Of a stretch of 64,000 nucleotides of DNA, positions 28,130-38,000 are shown piece after piece. The position numbers were made by a program, and so were the translations under genes. Numbering within the stretch: the stretch's first letter is position 1; every line of letters starts with the position of its first letter. The notes under the pieces were generated by a model. The model had not been told where the DNA came from. It made no database searches and saw nothing but the letters and a program-made list of their open reading frames with translations. This stretch comes from Pedobacter sp. MC2016-05 (GTDB lineage Bacteria; Bacteroidota; Bacteroidia; Sphingobacteriales; Sphingobacteriaceae): NCBI RefSeq assembly GCF_026239735.1, contig NZ_JAPIVT010000002.1, forward strand, positions 431,563-495,562, in the 5' to 3' direction.

Positions 28130-28696
28130 ATGCTAAAAGATGAAATTAATAGAGCTTTAGAAGTGATTAAAAACGGCGGAGTAATCCTCTATCCTACTGA
28201 TACCATTTGGGGTTTAGGTTGCGATGCAACGAATGCTGATGCGGTAGAAAAACTGCTTAAAATCAAGAATCGGCCAGCAGAAAAAAGCCTGATTGTACTT
28301 TTGGATGTGGACAGCAAGCTTCAAAGCTACGTTAAAGAAATTCCTGAGGTGGCCTATGATTTAATTGAATACGCAGAAAACCCCTTGACAATCATTTTTT
28401 CTAATGCAAAAAATTTAGCTCCAAATGTGATCAATACAGATGGAAGCGTGGGCATTCGTATAGTTAAACATGATTTTTGTACGCCACTCATTCAGCGGTT
28501 TAGAAAGCCTGTAGTATCAACATCAGCGAATATGAGTGGCAAACCATCACCACAGTTTTTTGATGATATCGACCCTGAAATTATTGAAGCTGTTGATTAT
28601 GTGGTAGACTTTCAGCAAGAAGACCGCAGCATCAAAAAACCATCTACTATCATGAAACTAAGGCCAAGCGGTCAATTTGAATTTATCCGCAAGTAA
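28130..28696 (+). CDS. L-threonylcarbamoyladenylate synthase (Sua5/YwlC/YrdC family)
   Basis: 188-residue YrdC-domain enzyme that makes threonylcarbamoyl-AMP from Thr, bicarbonate and ATP for t6A37 modification of ANN-reading tRNAs. Signatures: GGVILYPTDTIWGLGCDATN, KIKNRPAEKSLIVLL, GSVGIRIVKHDFCTPLIQRF and PVVSTSANMSGKP. The length suits the short YwlC/TsaC form without the Sua5 extension. It is directly followed by the cca gene, another tRNA maturation enzyme, which has its own promoter-like site. Confidence 0.94.
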   Translation: MLKDEINRALEVIKNGGVILYPTDTIWGLGCDATNADAVEKLLKIKNRPAEKSLIVLLDVDSKLQSYVKEIPEVAYDLIEYAENPLTIIFSNAKNLAPNVINTDGSVGIRIVKHDFCTPLIQRFRKPVVSTSANMSGKPSPQFFDDIDPEIIEAVDYVVDFQQEDRSIKKPSTIMKLRPSGQFEFIRK

Positions 28697-28703
28697 ATTT
28701 TAG

Positions 28704-28711
28704 TACTTTTG
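28704..28711 (+). promoter_or_regulatory. Bacteroidota -7 promoter element of cca
   Basis: TACTTTTG fits TAnnTTTG in the gap before the cca gene, 95 bp before its start. Confidence 0.45.
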
Positions 28712-28805
28712 TAACCTATTTAAATCGCCTTCGCCCTAAATTTTTAGGGAGGTATGTGTATATGCTAATCCCAAATGATCAGGATAGCATTACGATTTCA
28801 AAACT

Positions 28806-30212
28806 ATGCAGCAACATCTTCAAAATCCAATTTTTAAAACACTATCAGCTATTGCCGATAAAAATAACACTGAAGCCTATGTTATTGGGGGTTTTGTGAG
28901 GGATTTATTTTTGAACCGACCTTCGAAAGATATTGATGTGGTTGTGGTTGGCAGTGGCATTGCGTATGCCGAAGCCGTTGGTAAAAAGCTAAATAGCAAA
29001 GTGGCTATTTTTAAAAACTTTGGCACTGCAAATATTAAATATCAAGATTTAGAAGTCGAATTTGTTGGGGCGAGAAAAGAATCTTACCGATCAGATTCCA
29101 GAAAACCCATTGTAGAAGATGGTAGTTTAGAGGATGACCAACTCCGCAGAGATTTTACAATTAATGCCTTGGCCATTAATTTAAACGCCAATCATTTTGG
29201 CGAACTATTAGATCCATTTAATGGAGTCAAAGATTTAGAAAACAAGCTCATCCGTACGCCATTGGATCCAGAAGTAACTTTTTCTGATGATCCATTACGT
29301 ATGATGAGGGCTATTCGCTTTGCCGCTCAATTGAATTTCGATATAGATCCGGCTGCCTTAAACGCAATTAAGACGCAGAAAAAAAGAATTAGTATTGTTT
29401 CCAAAGAGCGAATTACGGATGAAATGAACAAAATCATTTTATCACCAGTTCCTTCTGTTGGTTTCAAACACCTGTTTGATACCGGATTGCTCGAGATTAT
29501 CTTCCCTCAAATGGCCCAGCTTTATGGTGTAGAAATTATTAAAGGAAAAGGACATAAAGATAACTTTTACCATACGCTTGAGGTATTAGATAACATTTGC
29601 GCAGACACTGATGATTTGTGGCTGCGCTGGGCTGCAATTCTGCATGATATTGCCAAGCCCGCTACCAAACGTTTCGAAGAAGGCCACGGCTGGACATTTC
29701 ATGGCCATGAAGATCGAGGAGCGAAAATGGTTCCTAAAATCTTTGCTCAGCTTAAGCTTCCATTGAACGAAAAAATGAAATTCGTGCAAAAGCTCGTTCA
29801 ATTGCATTTGCGCCCAATTGTTTTAGCACAAGAGACCGTTACCGACTCTGCAGTGAGAAGACTTTTATTCGATGCTGGTGAAGAGATTGAAAGTTTAATG
29901 ATGCTGTGCAATGCTGATGTTACCACCAAAAACGAATATAAAAAAACCAAATACCGAAGAAATTTTGAACTGGTTAAGATAAAGCTGAAAGATGTTGAGG
30001 AACGTGATCAACTTCGTAACTGGCAACCACCAATAACCGGACTTGATATTATGGAAACTTTTGGTTTACCAGCAGGTAAAGAAGTGGGGCTAATTAAAAA
30101 TGCGATACGCGAAGCTATCCTCGAGGGAGAAATTAAAAATGATTACGATGAAGCACATCACTTTATGCTAAATCAAGCAAAACAAATGGGTTTAAATCCT
30201 GTTAATAAGTAA
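28806..30212 (+). CDS. cca: CCA tRNA nucleotidyltransferase (HD-containing)
   Basis: 468-residue class II tRNA nucleotidyltransferase that adds or repairs the 3' CCA end, needed because most tRNAs in this window lack an encoded CCA. N-terminal head: GGFVRDLFLNRPSKDIDVVVVG with the DxD metal site. Then RRDFTINALAINLN and LRMMRAIRFAAQLNF (neck). HD domain: HTLEVLDNI, WAAILHDIAKPATK, HGHEDRGAKMV. The C-terminal helical tail has the W-PPITGLDIM phrase. Complete, with family-typical length. Confidence 0.96.
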   Translation: MQQHLQNPIFKTLSAIADKNNTEAYVIGGFVRDLFLNRPSKDIDVVVVGSGIAYAEAVGKKLNSKVAIFKNFGTANIKYQDLEVEFVGARKESYRSDSRKPIVEDGSLEDDQLRRDFTINALAINLNANHFGELLDPFNGVKDLENKLIRTPLDPEVTFSDDPLRMMRAIRFAAQLNFDIDPAALNAIKTQKKRISIVSKERITDEMNKIILSPVPSVGFKHLFDTGLLEIIFPQMAQLYGVEIIKGKGHKDNFYHTLEVLDNICADTDDLWLRWAAILHDIAKPATKRFEEGHGWTFHGHEDRGAKMVPKIFAQLKLPLNEKMKFVQKLVQLHLRPIVLAQETVTDSAVRRLLFDAGEEIESLMMLCNADVTTKNEYKKTKYRRNFELVKIKLKDVEERDQLRNWQPPITGLDIMETFGLPAGKEVGLIKNAIREAILEGEIKNDYDEAHHFMLNQAKQMGLNPVNK

Positions 30213-30310
30213 TTTAATGCCCATACATCAATTAAACGCAACTTTTTTATATTTTTTGTTGTTTGTGGTGATAGAAATTAACTTTATTTTTACGGTTCCA
30301 AAATACAATA

Positions 30311-30955
30311 ATGGCTATTTATAAATTTAGAATTACTTTCGAAGATTTTGATGATGTTGTGAGAGAGATCGACATTAAATCAAACCAAACTTTTGAAGAC
30401 CTGCACAAGGCTATTCATAAATCTACTGGTTACAATGCCGAGAAACCATCATCATTTTACGTAAGTACTGATAATTGGCTAAAAGGTGATGAAATTGCCT
30501 ACCTACCCAATGAGCGAAAAAAAGACCGGGTAGTTTTAATGGAAAATTCTAAGTTAAGTGGTTTTATTGAAGATCCTCATCAAAAATTTTATTACATCTA
30601 TAATTTCGATCGCCCTTACGATTTTCATGTAGAATTAGTGAAAATCGTTTTAGATCCTGATCCGAATATCGAATATCCGTTTTTAGCGAAGAGTACTGGT
30701 GAGGCTCCTAAAATTATGGAGCAAAATGGTCCGCAATCGGTTGACCCTCGAGGTGCTGTTGCAGCAGCAAGTGAGTTTGATTTTTTAAATGAAATGAACT
30801 TTGTACCAGAAGATACAGACGAATTGGAAGCAATGGGTGAAATGGGAATCAATGAGAAAGAATCAGATGATGATGAAGAAAGTGAAGATGATGAATTTGG
30901 TGACGAATTCTCTGACGGAGATAACTTCGATGATGATCAAAAAGAGGATTATTAA
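30311..30955 (+). CDS. pRiA4b ORF-3-like protein with acidic tail
   Basis: 214 residues. The N-terminal half is a beta-rich domain of the pRiA4b ORF-3-like type: MAIYKFRITFEDFDDVVREI, FEDLHKAIHKSTGYNAEKPSSFYVSTDNWLKG in pieces, and YIYNFDRPYDFHVELVKI. The C-terminal third is very acidic (ESDDDEESEDDEFGDEFSDG), as in Bacteroidota relatives. Molecular function unknown despite the plasmid-derived name. The gene stands between the cca and miaA genes with its own terminator. Confidence 0.85.
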   Translation: MAIYKFRITFEDFDDVVREIDIKSNQTFEDLHKAIHKSTGYNAEKPSSFYVSTDNWLKGDEIAYLPNERKKDRVVLMENSKLSGFIEDPHQKFYYIYNFDRPYDFHVELVKIVLDPDPNIEYPFLAKSTGEAPKIMEQNGPQSVDPRGAVAAASEFDFLNEMNFVPEDTDELEAMGEMGINEKESDDDEESEDDEFGDEFSDGDNFDDDQKEDY

Positions 30956-30980
30956 TCTATCCCATAATTAAAGTAAACTT

Positions 30981-31019
30981 AAAGCTGTCAAATATTTAAA
31001 TTTGACAGCTTTTGTTTTT
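30981..31019 (+). terminator. Rho-independent terminator before miaA
   Basis: 12-bp stem aaagctgtcaaa / tttgacagcttt, followed by tgttttt. Confidence 0.88.
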
Positions 31020-31030
31020 AAATCCAGTTT

Positions 31031-31936
31031 ATGCCGAATAAAAAAACGCTAATATCTATCGTTGGTCCAACCGCTATTGGAAAAACAGCTTTGGCTATTC
31101 AAGTTGCTCAACACTTTAATACCGAAATTATTTCGGCAGATTCTCGTCAGTTTTTTCGGGAGATGGAGATTGGTACCGCAAAACCTTCTCCTGATGAACT
31201 TGCTGCCACAAAACATCATTTCATCAATTCACATTCTATTACTCAACTGTTCAGCATCGGCGATTTCGAAATAGAAGGATTGCAAAAGCTAGCGGAAATT
31301 TTCGATCAGCATCACACAGCAATCATGGTCGGCGGATCTGGCTTATATGTGAATGCGCTAATTAATGGGTTGGATGAAATGCCAGAAATTGATTTATTAA
31401 TAAGAGAAAAATTAAATCAACAATTTGAAACAGAAGGCTTGGGTAGCATTCAGGAGCAACTCTCATTACTAGATCCCGAATACTTTGCAAAGGTGGATCA
31501 AAATAATCCGCAGAGAATGATCAGAGGCCTGGAAGTATTTTTATCCACTGGAAAAAAACTTTCGTCCATGCTTTCTGCTACAAAGAAAGTACGTCCATTT
31601 ATTATGATTAAAATTGGCTTGAATACCGACAGAGCCATTTTATACGATCGAATTAATCAGCGTGTTGATCAAATGATTGCTAATGGCCTGGTAGAGGAAG
31701 TGAAATCTTTATGGAGTTTCAGAAAATATAACGCTCTTAACACCGTTGGTTACAGTGAAATTTTCGACTATCTGGATGGCAAAATCGAATTAGACGATGC
31801 CATTAATGCCATTAAACAAAATACACGTCGCTTTGCAAAAAGACAGTTGACTTGGTTTCGTAGAGACGAAGAGATAAAATGGTTCGAGCCCAATGATAAG
31901 GAAAATGTAATTAGCTATATTGAAGGTAGATTATAA
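31031..31936 (+). CDS. miaA: tRNA dimethylallyltransferase
   Basis: 301-residue enzyme that puts a dimethylallyl group on N6 of A37 in tRNAs reading UNN codons. P-loop GPTAIGKTALA near residue 12; ADSRQFFREMEIGTAKPS with the catalytic Asp and Arg; GGSGLYVNALINGLD; NPQRMIRGLEV; and the C-terminal NTVGYSEIFDYLDG and ARRFAKRQLTWFRRD-like segment (NTRRFAKRQLTWFRR). Length normal. A terminator lies directly downstream. Confidence 0.97.
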   Translation: MPNKKTLISIVGPTAIGKTALAIQVAQHFNTEIISADSRQFFREMEIGTAKPSPDELAATKHHFINSHSITQLFSIGDFEIEGLQKLAEIFDQHHTAIMVGGSGLYVNALINGLDEMPEIDLLIREKLNQQFETEGLGSIQEQLSLLDPEYFAKVDQNNPQRMIRGLEVFLSTGKKLSSMLSATKKVRPFIMIKIGLNTDRAILYDRINQRVDQMIANGLVEEVKSLWSFRKYNALNTVGYSEIFDYLDGKIELDDAINAIKQNTRRFAKRQLTWFRRDEEIKWFEPNDKENVISYIEGRL

Positions 31937-31940
31937 ATAA

Positions 31941-31970
31941 AAAAGGATTCACAAATTGTGAATCCTTTCT
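31941..31970. terminator. Bidirectional terminator after miaA
   Basis: 13-bp stem aaaggattcacaa / ttgtgaatccttt around a single base, between the convergent miaA and GDSL genes. T run on the minus strand. Confidence 0.82.
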
Positions 31971-31981
31971 GTAGGAGTCGA

Positions 31982-33256
31982 TTATTTATCGGGGAACTTC
32001 ACACCTCTATATTTCGTAATATCAATCGAAGGAATGGTAGAATTGTATTTGCTATTAATGGCATCGATAAACAAATTTGCAATTACCGCGTTTCCTCTTG
32101 GTGTAAGGTGAACACCATCCAACGAAAATGCACCACCAGTGATAAAAGCAGAATTAATATTAATTCCCTGAATAGGGATACCAGCTTTAACCATATTTAA
32201 ATAAGTGTAAGTATCCGCTACAGCTAAACCTTTACTATTAGCAAGCGATTTAATTGTACTGTTATAGCTGTTTACATAATCTTTAACACGTATAATCTCA
32301 TCTTTATCCAACACCCAATTATTGGCAATAGGATTTCTTGGATCCAGCCCATAAGGAATTGCCCCCGTGCCAAATAAGCCAGCAGTTTGGAAAGGTAAAC
32401 GAATCAAATCTTCGCTGGTAGCGGCTCTAACAGCAGTTCCGGTTTGAATAAATACTGCAACGGCAGTAGGATTTATTGCTTTTGCAGCAGCTAATAACGC
32501 AGGTACTGTTACTGTATTAAAGTAAGGCACGGCCGTAACATCAGGAATAGTTCCTACCACCCCTTTTTGACCGCCAGCAGTTAATGCATTTATTAAATTA
32601 GAATACAACATTGAAAATGTAGCTTTATCCGTTAACACATTTGTTGCGTCGGTGGTTACACCTCCATTTGTTGCCCAACCCAATGCGTCGTTATTTCCTA
32701 ACCATAAAGAAAAAAAGCTGTGATTTCTTCCTTGTATAAACTGAAAATAAGTTGTTGTTCCTACTTGTGTATCACTGAGTAAACGCTCCATATACATATT
32801 GGCAGCACTGTAAGGGGCCGCAAAAGCCAAATCAACACGCATTCCCGGTATGCCCAGGTTCTGAACTTCTCCGGTATACTTTGCCAAGTGGGTCGCATCG
32901 CGATAAGCAAGATTCGTGGTAACATTGGCCAGAGTTGGGCTTCCATTTACCAAAGCCGATAAGGTTAAATAGCCAGAACCATTTGCTTGAGCATCAGCGA
33001 AAAATGGTGAGGTGAAAGCTCCACCCCCCACAGTAGCCATTTGTGTGGCCAATAAATTCGGATAGGCTACTTTTTGCCCCTCGAGGTAAAGGCCACCGTC
33101 TGCAAAACCAGCAGTGAGTGAATTCCCAACAGCAATATATTTACTGAAATTTGCTTGCCCCGCGGTGGTGCCTGCAGGCGTTTCAATTTCTGGCTTACAT
33201 GAAGCTGCGAATAAAACAACGGCAGCGAAAAGACTATTTAATATATATTTTTTCAT
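31982..33256 (-). CDS. SGNH/GDSL hydrolase family lipoprotein
   Basis: 424 residues with lipobox VVLFAASC followed by KPEIETPAG, so probably outer-membrane anchored. The hydrolase signature is a variant block I (AVGNSLTAGFADGG, Ser in GNSLT), then SLWLGNNDALGWA (block III, G-x-N-D), and the C-terminal DGVHLTPRGNAV with the D-x-x-H pair. The type suggests an extracellular esterase or lipase. It lies 11 bp downstream of the FadL-like porin gene, so the pair is probably one operon that handles fatty acyl compounds. That shared role is an inference. Confidence 0.9.
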   Translation of the reverse strand: MKKYILNSLFAAVVLFAASCKPEIETPAGTTAGQANFSKYIAVGNSLTAGFADGGLYLEGQKVAYPNLLATQMATVGGGAFTSPFFADAQANGSGYLTLSALVNGSPTLANVTTNLAYRDATHLAKYTGEVQNLGIPGMRVDLAFAAPYSAANMYMERLLSDTQVGTTTYFQFIQGRNHSFFSLWLGNNDALGWATNGGVTTDATNVLTDKATFSMLYSNLINALTAGGQKGVVGTIPDVTAVPYFNTVTVPALLAAAKAINPTAVAVFIQTGTAVRAATSEDLIRLPFQTAGLFGTGAIPYGLDPRNPIANNWVLDKDEIIRVKDYVNSYNSTIKSLANSKGLAVADTYTYLNMVKAGIPIQGININSAFITGGAFSLDGVHLTPRGNAVIANLFIDAINSKYNSTIPSIDITKYRGVKFPDK

Positions 33257-33267
33257 TTAAGTTTCTC

Positions 33268-34491
33268 CTACCACTTATAAGTTAATGAAAGACCAGGTGC
33301 ATAAACTAACGTTTTGAAAGTACCATCTAAACCAGTTTCTATATTTTTTTGCTTACGCGATTGAACATCTTCAAAGAAAAACGAAGCATTTACTTCAAAA
33401 CGGCTTGTCGGTGCATAGCCTACCCCCGCACTTAGAATATAACGATTTGCATCTGGAGCTTCCGGCGTAACATATCCATCCTGCACAGGAGAAAATGCAT
33501 AACCCACCCCAGCTCTTAATGATACTTTTCCAGATGCTTTGTGATTTACACCTAATTTAAATGAAGATCCATCACGATAATTGCGGGCAGATTTCGTATC
33601 GGCCAAAGCAGGAGTATTGACAGCATAATCAAAAGCCAATTCCTCGTAGATTCTCCACTGTACCCAACTCGCATCAAATGCAAGAGTAGTACTTTTTGAA
33701 AGTGGAATGCCAATACCTAGAGTTGTTGTAGATGGCAATGGCAATTCTGCATTAAAAGTATTTCCGGCTGGGAAGGATGACCTTAATGACTCGGGAACAT
33801 CAAAAGTTGCCGATCCACCCTCCAATTTGGTAATCACTTTTGATTTGTGAACCACCGCAAAGGTAATATTGCTCAATGTGTTAATGTATAAACCTGCATT
33901 CCATCCATAACCGCTTCCAGTTCCTTCTAAAGTGGCATGGCCGGAGCGTCCGTCAGGATAATTCACAGGCAATGCCCTTTGTAAATTAACATCTCCGTGA
34001 TTATAAACGAAGCCTGCACCAATACCAATCCGATCGGAAATTTTAACACTTAAGGTAGGTTGAAAATAGATTGCCTTCAGGTTTAATGATGTTAATGCAT
34101 ATCTGCCAGACCAATCATTACCCCAGTCTACCAAACCTCCAAATGGAGTATAAACACCTAAACCCAACTTCCACTTATTTGATTTCGGACCCCAAACGGC
34201 ATAGGCTTCAAAAGGCGGTGCAATTTTATTTTTAACGTTTTCAGTGATGTTTGATCCGTTTTGTTTAAAAGCAGATTTAAAAAGTAACGGATTAACTCCC
34301 GCAGAAATAGAATTTTTTTCTAAAAAAGTAACTGCACCGGGATTGAAGAATACAGAAGCTTCGTCTAAAGCCAGTGCCGAGCCGGCGCCAGCCATTCCTA
34401 TTTGTTTTTGTCCCTGTAAATTGACCTGGAAACCTTGTCCCAGCACCCATAGCGGAGCCGAAAATAATAAGGCTAATAAAAGTTTTCTCAT
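33268..34491 (-). CDS. OmpP1/FadL family outer-membrane protein
   Basis: 407 residues with a signal peptide (MRKLLLALLFSAPLWVLGQ) and the OmpP1/FadL pattern: NLQGQKQIGMAGAGSALALDEASVFFNPGAV near the N-terminus, where GAGSA--DASS-x-x-x-NPA-like features mark the hatch. It ends in LSLTYKW, a typical outer-membrane barrel terminus. FadL-type proteins take up long-chain fatty acids or other hydrophobic compounds. The GDSL lipoprotein gene follows at 11 bp. Confidence 0.92.
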   Translation of the reverse strand: MRKLLLALLFSAPLWVLGQGFQVNLQGQKQIGMAGAGSALALDEASVFFNPGAVTFLEKNSISAGVNPLLFKSAFKQNGSNITENVKNKIAPPFEAYAVWGPKSNKWKLGLGVYTPFGGLVDWGNDWSGRYALTSLNLKAIYFQPTLSVKISDRIGIGAGFVYNHGDVNLQRALPVNYPDGRSGHATLEGTGSGYGWNAGLYINTLSNITFAVVHKSKVITKLEGGSATFDVPESLRSSFPAGNTFNAELPLPSTTTLGIGIPLSKSTTLAFDASWVQWRIYEELAFDYAVNTPALADTKSARNYRDGSSFKLGVNHKASGKVSLRAGVGYAFSPVQDGYVTPEAPDANRYILSAGVGYAPTSRFEVNASFFFEDVQSRKQKNIETGLDGTFKTLVYAPGLSLTYKW

Positions 34492-34581
34492 AGTTCGATA
34501 AATGGTTATAGCAGAAATGCCTACTATGCTAACATAGCAAGCAAAAATTTGTTTTTAAGATGACCCTGAAAACTTTGCAGG

Positions 34582-34893
34582 TTACGCTTGAGCGGTAGGC
34601 CCTCCAAAACCCATTGGAAACGGTGGTTCCTCTTGCGTTTTGATTCTACCATTTACCGCTTCAAACTTCTGGATATTGTCATCCAAAGCAACAAGTAATC
34701 GTTTGGCGTGTTCTGGCGTTAAAATAATTCTTGATTTAACTTTTGCCTTCGGAATTCCCGGCATTACACGTATAAAATCCAATACAAATTCGGTATTGGA
34801 ATGAGTAATAATGGCAAGATTTGAAAAAATACCTTCAGCGATTTCTTCAGATAGCTCTATGTTTAATTGATTTTCGTTTTGTTGTTCTTCCAT
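34582..34893 (-). CDS. DUF3467 domain-containing protein
   Basis: 103 residues: acidic N-terminus, then NIELSEEIAEGIFSNLAIITHSNTEFVLDFIRVMPG in pieces and KVKSRIILTPEHAKRLLVALDDNIQKFE, the hallmark of DUF3467 (a small beta-fold domain). The C-terminus PPFPMGFGGPTA is also common in this family. Function unknown. It lies downstream of rpoC behind a terminator, so it may be partly read through from rpoC. Confidence 0.88.
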   Translation of the reverse strand: MEEQQNENQLNIELSEEIAEGIFSNLAIITHSNTEFVLDFIRVMPGIPKAKVKSRIILTPEHAKRLLVALDDNIQKFEAVNGRIKTQEEPPFPMGFGGPTAQA

Positions 34894-34976
34894 GATGTGG
34901 TAAATTTTGCACTGTTCTTAATAGAGCATTTAAAGGTAATATTTTATCATTAAGACTAAAAAAATATTTAAAACAA

Positions 34977-35010
34977 AAAGGGCTGCTTCAAATAAATGAA
35001 ACAGCCCTTT
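34977..35010 (-). terminator. Terminator after rpoC
   Basis: Stem aaagggctg / cagcccttt with an inner ttca/tgaa pairing across one mismatch. On the minus strand it is followed by a T-rich stretch, 20 bp past the rpoC stop. Confidence 0.78.
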
Positions 35011-35029
35011 CTGAAAAAAATGAAGTATA

Positions 35030-38000
35030 TTATGCTTCTACTTCTTCTTGTTTCGAAGCCAATAATTTATCGTATTCTTCTTGAGAACCAACAATGATTC
35101 TTTCGTAACCACGTACACCAGTACCTGAAGGGATTAAGTGACCAACGATCACGTTTTCTTTCAAGCCTAACATGTTATCGCGTTTACCTGCAATTGCCGC
35201 CTCATTTAATACTTTCGTAGTTTCCTGGAACGAAGCCGCAGAAATGAACGATTTAGTACCTAATGATGCACGAGTAATACCTTGTAAGATGGAACTAGCT
35301 GTTGCTGGTCTTGCATCTCTAACCGTGATCTGTTTCAAATCTTTACGTTTCAATTGAGAATTTTCGTCTCTTAATCTACGCAATGATACAATTTGACCTG
35401 GTTTTAAATCTGTCGAGTCGCCTGCATCTTCCACAACTTTTTTGTCGTACATTGCATCGTTCTCTTCTGCAAAATCCCAACGATCTACAGCGTTATTTTC
35501 TAAGAAAATAGTATCACCTGGATCTTCGATGTGAACTTTCTGCATCATCTGGTGAACAATTACCTCGAAGTGCTTATCGTTAATTTTTACACCTTGCAAA
35601 CGGTAAACCTCTTGAATACCATTTACTAAGTATTCTTGAACCGCTGCTGGGCCTTTAATTGATAAGATATCTGCAGGAGAAATTGAACCATCTGATAAAG
35701 GCATACCGGCTTTCACAAAGTCATTATCCTGTACAAGGATGTGTTTCGACAATGGAACAAGGTATTTTTTAACTTCACCATCTTTAGATTCGATTGTAAT
35801 CTCACGGTTACCACGTTTAACACCACCTAAAGTTACTACACCATCAATCTCAGTTACTACAGCTGGGTTTGAAGGATTACGAGCCTCAAATAATTCCGTT
35901 ACACGAGGCAAACCACCTGTAATATCTCGGGTTTTACCAGTTGCACGAGGAATTTTAGCGATAATCTGACCAGTTTGAATCGCTTCACCTTCATCAACTG
36001 AAACGTGAGCACCTACTGGAATGTTATAACCTTTGATAAATTCACCTTTCTTATCTACAATTTGAACAGAAGGGTTTTTAGTTTTATCACGTGTATCAAT
36101 AATTACTTTTTCACGGTGACCAGTTTGCTCATCTGATTCTTCACGGAAGGTAACACCTTCAATAATCGCATCAAATTGTGCTTTACCGGCAAATTCTGAA
36201 AGAATAACCGCGTTATATGGATCCCACGAACAAATTTTATCTCCTTTAGATAACTTATCTCCTTCTTTTACGAATAAGAAAGCACCATATGGAATATTGT
36301 TGGTAACGATCACTCGGCCTGTACCTGGCTCAACAATTTTAAACTCACCTGAACGACCCAATACAACTTGTACTGTACCATCTTCAGTTTGTGTATCAAC
36401 TGTACGGATATTTTCGAATTCGATAACACCATCAAACTTAGCAACGATGTTTGATTCTGCAGCAATGTTTGATGCAGTACCACCCACGTGGAAAGTACGA
36501 AGTGTTAACTGAGTACCCGGCTCACCGATTGATTGTGCTGCAATTACACCAACTGCCTCACCCCTTTGAACACGTTTACCAGATGCCAAGTTACGGCCAT
36601 AACATAATGCACAAACACCACGTTTAGCTTCGCAAGTTAATACTGAACGAATTTCAATACCTTCTAAAGGCGATTCCTCGATCAATTTAGCAACTTCTTC
36701 ATTAATATCTTCGCCAGCACCTACTAATAATGTATTATCCAAAGGATTGTATACATCATGTAATGAGGTACGACCTAAAATTCTATCAAATAATGGTTCA
36801 ACGATATCTTCCTGATCTTTCAAGGCAGTAGTATACATACCTCTTAAAGTACCACAGTCGTTATCATTAACAATCATGTCCTGAGCAACGTCATGTAAAC
36901 GACGAGTTAAGTAACCCGCATCCGCCGTTTTCAAAGCCGTATCCGCCAAACCTTTACGAGCACCGTGAGTAGAGATAAAGTACTCTAATACCGATAAACC
37001 TTCTTTAAAATTTGATAAGATCGGGTTTTCAATGATATCACCACCCGAACCTGATTTTTGAGGTTTCGCCATCAAACCACGCATTCCGCAAAGCTGACGA
37101 ATCTGCTCTTTCGAACCACGTGCACCTGAATCAAGCATCATGTAAACTGAGTTAAAACCTTGGTTATCTGACGATAACTGAGTCATAACGAAAGTAGTTA
37201 ACCTGTTGTTGATACGAGTCCAGATATCGATAATCTGGTTGTAACGTTCGTTGTTGGTAATGAAACCCATGTTATAGTTGTTTCTTACCTCTTCAACTTC
37301 AGCTGCAGCCTGCTCTAATAAAGTATGTTTTTCTACCGGGATGTTTACGTCTTGTAAGTTGAACGATAAACCGCCTTGGAAAGCCATTTTGAAACCTAAT
37401 TCTTTGATATCATCTAAGAATTGAGAAGCACGGGCCATACCAGTCATTTTCACTACTTCACCGATAATATCTCTTAACGATTTTTTAGTCAACAACTCAT
37501 TGATATAACCTACCTCTTCAGGTACCAATTGGTTAAATAATACTCTACCAACAGTAGTTTCTGTTAATTTATTAACGATAGAACCATCGTTTTGCTTAAC
37601 ATTTACCCTTACCTTGATGAAAGCATGAAGATCTAATTCTTTCTCATTGTAAGCAATAATTACTTCCTCTGGAGAATAGAAATTAGAATCCTGTCCTTTT
37701 ACTACTCTTGTATCATCAGTTCTACGGCCTTTAGTAATATAATAAAGACCCAAAACCATATCCTGAGAAGGTACTGTAATTGGTGTACCGTTTGCAGGGT
37801 TTAAGATATTGTGTGCAGCCAACATTAATACTTGGGCTTCCAAAATTGCTGCGTTACCTAGTGGTAAGTGGACAGCCATCTGGTCACCATCAAAATCGGC
37901 GTTGAATGCAGTACAAACTAACGGGTGTAATTGGATCGCTTTTCCTTCAATTAATTTTGGCTGGAAAGCCTGAATACCTAATCTGTGTAAGGTAGGTGCA

